In this document: positions 61,685-64,000 of the stretch, piece by piece | Layout: every line of letters begins with the position of its first letter | Numbering within the stretch: position 1 is the stretch's first letter | From: CAYRFQ01 sp964423615 | GTDB lineage: Bacteria; Planctomycetota; Planctomycetia; Gemmatales; Gemmataceae | NCBI GenBank assembly: GCA_964423615.1 | Contig: CAYRFQ010000004.1 | Coordinates: forward strand, 124,001-188,000 | Reading direction: 5' to 3' | DNA length: 64,000 bases | Made by a program: the position numbers and the translations under genes | Notes under the pieces: generated by a model | Told to the model about the DNA's origin: nothing | What the model saw: only the letters and a program-made list of their open reading frames with translations | Databases searched by the model: none

Positions 61685-64000
61685 TTATCTGCGTCGCACG
61701 ACCCACACGCCGATGCCAATGCCGAAGAGGCCAAGCGTCAACAGGCCAAACGGCAAGAAGATCATCCGTACGGCGCTGACGTTCCCCTGCATTTTGTAAT
61801 AGTTGCTCTTCTTGGGTGGGATTCCAATCGTACCGGGGCGATCAGCGAGCCACGCAAACGAACTGGCCACAAGGTCCAGATACGTGTCGGTTCTGTTGGC
61901 CTCCGCGTCACTGGCCAACTGCATGGCTTCACCGAAAATGACCATCCGTGGTTGTTCGTCACGATCCTTGACGGTGACCGCAACGGACGGAGTGCCCGCA
62001 CTTTTCGCCTGCATCAGGCGTGCGTTTAACGCCAGATTGATCCAGTATCGCCGCTCCTGGTCCAGGAGGCTTGGGTTGCTCTCCGAGATAACATACTTCT
62101 CAGCAGTCCTTTTGCCTTCCAGTATGGTCTCGACTTTATACCCACTGGCTTTTCCAGGAAGCGCCCCCACGGTCCGTGGATAATAGAGCAAGAAGTCGAG
62201 TCCTCGGAACGGTTTGACAAGCGGGTGGTTCGTTTTCGGAGCGACACTCGGCACAAACCGGCTTCGGGTTAAAACACGCTCCGGAGGTGCCATCACCAAA
62301 CAATCCTGACGGAAGTCGACGCCGTAGTCTTTTAAGAAATCTCGCCACCCCAAGTCCCCAGCCGAACGGTCCCGATGGTCCATAATGCTCGAGAGCAAAG
62401 CTAGTTTGCCTTTGACCATCGTTCCATCGGGCTTCTTCACGACATTTTCGTTGAGGTAATTCTCCAGAACGCCAAAGACTTCTTTGGAATAGGCAACTTT
62501 CGGCCAGACCACGCCGAGGACGTTTGCGTCTTCGGGTACCGTATGTGGGTCCTTCAACGACTTCTTGCTGAAGACGATGTCGGGTTTGATGCTTGTTACA
62601 CCCTTGGGACGTGCCCCCCAAACGAGCGTTTTCACAACATAGTTGTTGCCTTCGAGCTTCTTGACCAATGAGCTCGTTCCCCAAAATTTTTCCCGGAACT
62701 GAATGCCTTGTTGGTTCACCACTCCCATGGGAAGACATTCCTCGAATCCCATGGTCAGGTACACGACGGGTTTCCGCTTGTCGTTGGAGAGCAAGTCGAG
62801 TTGTGTCATCAACAACGCTTCTCCCTTGAACTCGTGAGGAGGACGAGCGTCCGGATCGCGACGATTAAAGCCGGGATCGGAAGAAAGTTGATCCTCTTCG
62901 ATGAACGTATAAGGGGGCAAATCTTTTCCCTCGGTCGACCCGTAGGCTACCAAAAGCCCTCGCCCGTTTGTCGAATTGATCTTCTTGTACTGTTTCTTCA
63001 ATTCGACATACTCCAGAGAGTTTTGCTCGGGAGATACGTATTTCGCACGAAGCTTGGATGTGTGGGCCTGACAGTTACCCAGCAGTGTTTGCACGTCCGC
63101 ATAGTTTGGGTTTTGTGACGACATCAGAACGTAAACGGTTGTTGGCTTTTTCAAGGACTGCAGCATGTTCTTCGAACGCTGGCTGAGGCTGTAAAACCCT
63201 TGGGTCTCGGTCCAATTGAACGTGTAAGGGAACGAACCGTAAATGACCGTGTTCAGAACGATCAAAATGGCCAACAACATCATTCCATTGAAGGCAGCGT
63301 TATATCCGTAAATCAAACGCCGAAGCGTTGGATTCTGCCGAATGTCGGCGTGGGCGAGATACAGACTGCCAAACATCAAAGCCAGCGCGAGCAACCCAGC
63401 ATACGCACACGACCAAATTTGCACTACCTGGTAACTCGCATCTGGGTCATACCGCCAGGCAGACAACCCACCGGCCAGCAAGTCTGTCCCCCACGAATAA
63501 AACCGAAGGAGCACAGAAGTAAACACGACGATTCCTACCGCACCACCAATGAGAAGCACGAAAATCCGGAATCGGCTCAAATTCAACTCCGGCGACGACA
63601 GGTTCACCAACAACCACGTGCCCGCGGCCAGAAACACAGCGAACAAACCGAGCGATCCAATGAATTCCGGCACGGGCGTGACCTCAAACCATCCGATGAA
63701 GAAGACCGCCCATCCGAGAAATTTCAATGCAAGCGCAAACGAGACGACCATGACGGCAAATTGCAGTTCGTACAACGTGGCGACGACAACGTCTTGGAGC
63801 GGTTGGGTTCCTATTGGTGACAACAGCCAAAGCCCTTGCACGACCCCGAAAATGCCAAACAACACCGCGCTCAAGAAAAGTGCGAACGACTGAGTGAATC
63901 CTTCGCTAAATCCAAGAACCACCATCGCCAGGAGTAACAACCCAACGAGTGCAAACAACCCAAAACTGACAAGTCGTCGCTGGGCCAGAAGAGCTTGACG
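61685..64000 (-). CDS. GldG-like ABC-transporter auxiliary protein, 5' end beyond window
   Basis: A membrane protein with several N-terminal helices (LLLLAMVVLGF, AVLFGIFGVVQGLWLL, VMVVSFALALKFLGWAVFFIGWF, RIFVLLIGGAVGIVVFTSVLL, AYAGLLALALMFGSLYLA, GMMLLAILIVLNTVIYG), then a long periplasmic GldG-type region (SQRSKNMLQSLKKPTTVYVL; YADVQTLLGNCQAHTSKLRAKYVSP; PDIVFSKKSLKDPHTVPEDANVLGVVWP), and a C-terminal helix (LPFGLLTLGLFGIGIGVWVV). The frame is open to the window edge, so the gene probably starts outside. The 757-residue frame from a TTG at 63958 is only a minimum. It is followed by the DUF4340 gene. Known GldG proteins take part in gliding or gas-vesicle-like export, but here only the transport link is inferred. 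Confidence 0.75.
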   Translation of the reverse strand, partial: RQALLAQRRLVSFGLFALVGLLLLAMVVLGFSEGFTQSFALFLSAVLFGIFGVVQGLWLLSPIGTQPLQDVVVATLYELQFAVMVVSFALALKFLGWAVFFIGWFEVTPVPEFIGSLGLFAVFLAAGTWLLVNLSSPELNLSRFRIFVLLIGGAVGIVVFTSVLLRFYSWGTDLLAGGLSAWRYDPDASYQVVQIWSCAYAGLLALALMFGSLYLAHADIRQNPTLRRLIYGYNAAFNGMMLLAILIVLNTVIYGSFPYTFNWTETQGFYSLSQRSKNMLQSLKKPTTVYVLMSSQNPNYADVQTLLGNCQAHTSKLRAKYVSPEQNSLEYVELKKQYKKINSTNGRGLLVAYGSTEGKDLPPYTFIEEDQLSSDPGFNRRDPDARPPHEFKGEALLMTQLDLLSNDKRKPVVYLTMGFEECLPMGVVNQQGIQFREKFWGTSSLVKKLEGNNYVVKTLVWGARPKGVTSIKPDIVFSKKSLKDPHTVPEDANVLGVVWPKVAYSKEVFGVLENYLNENVVKKPDGTMVKGKLALLSSIMDHRDRSAGDLGWRDFLKDYGVDFRQDCLVMAPPERVLTRSRFVPSVAPKTNHPLVKPFRGLDFLLYYPRTVGALPGKASGYKVETILEGKRTAEKYVISESNPSLLDQERRYWINLALNARLMQAKSAGTPSVAVTVKDRDEQPRMVIFGEAMQLASDAEANRTDTYLDLVASSFAWLADRPGTIGIPPKKSNYYKMQGNVSAVRMIFLPFGLLTLGLFGIGIGVWVVRRR

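Overview
The window looks like the chromosome of a member of the Planctomycetota. The inference rests on gene content: a DUF1080 protein, a secreted sulfatase, a pectic-acid-lyase-like secreted protein, TIGR03067-type and DUF4340/GldG genes, a BamD-like TPR lipoprotein beside an LptE-like lipoprotein, a B12-dependent ribonucleotide reductase, PilZ proteins and a Ser/Thr-kinase-like protein. Roughly 50 genes lie on both strands in short operons. Intergenic gaps are large (300-600 bp) and many hold degenerate dispersed repeats. No rRNA, tRNA, CRISPR array or intact insertion sequence was found.

Layout. 1-5044 (minus): partial folP, LptE-like and TPR lipoproteins, two PilZ proteins. 5544-8192: a minimal nucleotidyltransferase, an IS110 remnant and a HEAT-repeat lipoprotein. 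8624-15302: a MITE-like element, an M20 peptidase and a MacAB-like ABC export operon (ATPase, permease, adaptor), then repeats. 15303-25157: a cysteine-desulfurase-like gene, sulfatase, pectic-lyase-like protein, transglutaminase-like peptidase, LolA-like protein, two more MITE-like elements, and a phnW-ackA pair. 25233-30609: a YbjQ/membrane/zinc-ribbon operon, a probable selenoprotein with an in-frame UGA, DUF1080, a small HAD hydrolase and a secreted two-cysteine protein. 30834-39438: purH, an FMN reductase, a glycosyltransferase-HAD fusion, nrdJ and dcd. 39755-47769: a giant AsmA-like protein and a three-gene cassette of two membrane proteins plus a prenyltransferase-like toroid. 48296-64000: a sulfite reductase with an added C-terminal repeat domain, a broken TIGR03067-like gene, endonuclease V, a probable pseudokinase, GT2, phytanoyl dioxygenase, GNAT, a highly charged disordered protein, and a DUF4340-GldG pair running off the right edge.

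Most notable. (1) The gene at 27070-28389 reads through a UGA directly after a Cys codon, with a bacterial SECIS-like hairpin 15 nt downstream and 351 intact codons beyond, so it is a strong selenoprotein candidate in a family I cannot name. (2) A family of three MITE-like inverted-repeat elements (8624-8880, 20910-21034, 22284-22368) shares TATTGAG-type ends and an inner CAGGCACAC arm. (3) Several enzymes have altered catalytic residues: a kinase with NFG and HRDLEPEN, a prenyltransferase-like toroid lacking two zinc ligands, and a glycosyltransferase with DAY in place of DxD. (4) The sulfite reductase carries a duplicated C-terminal module.
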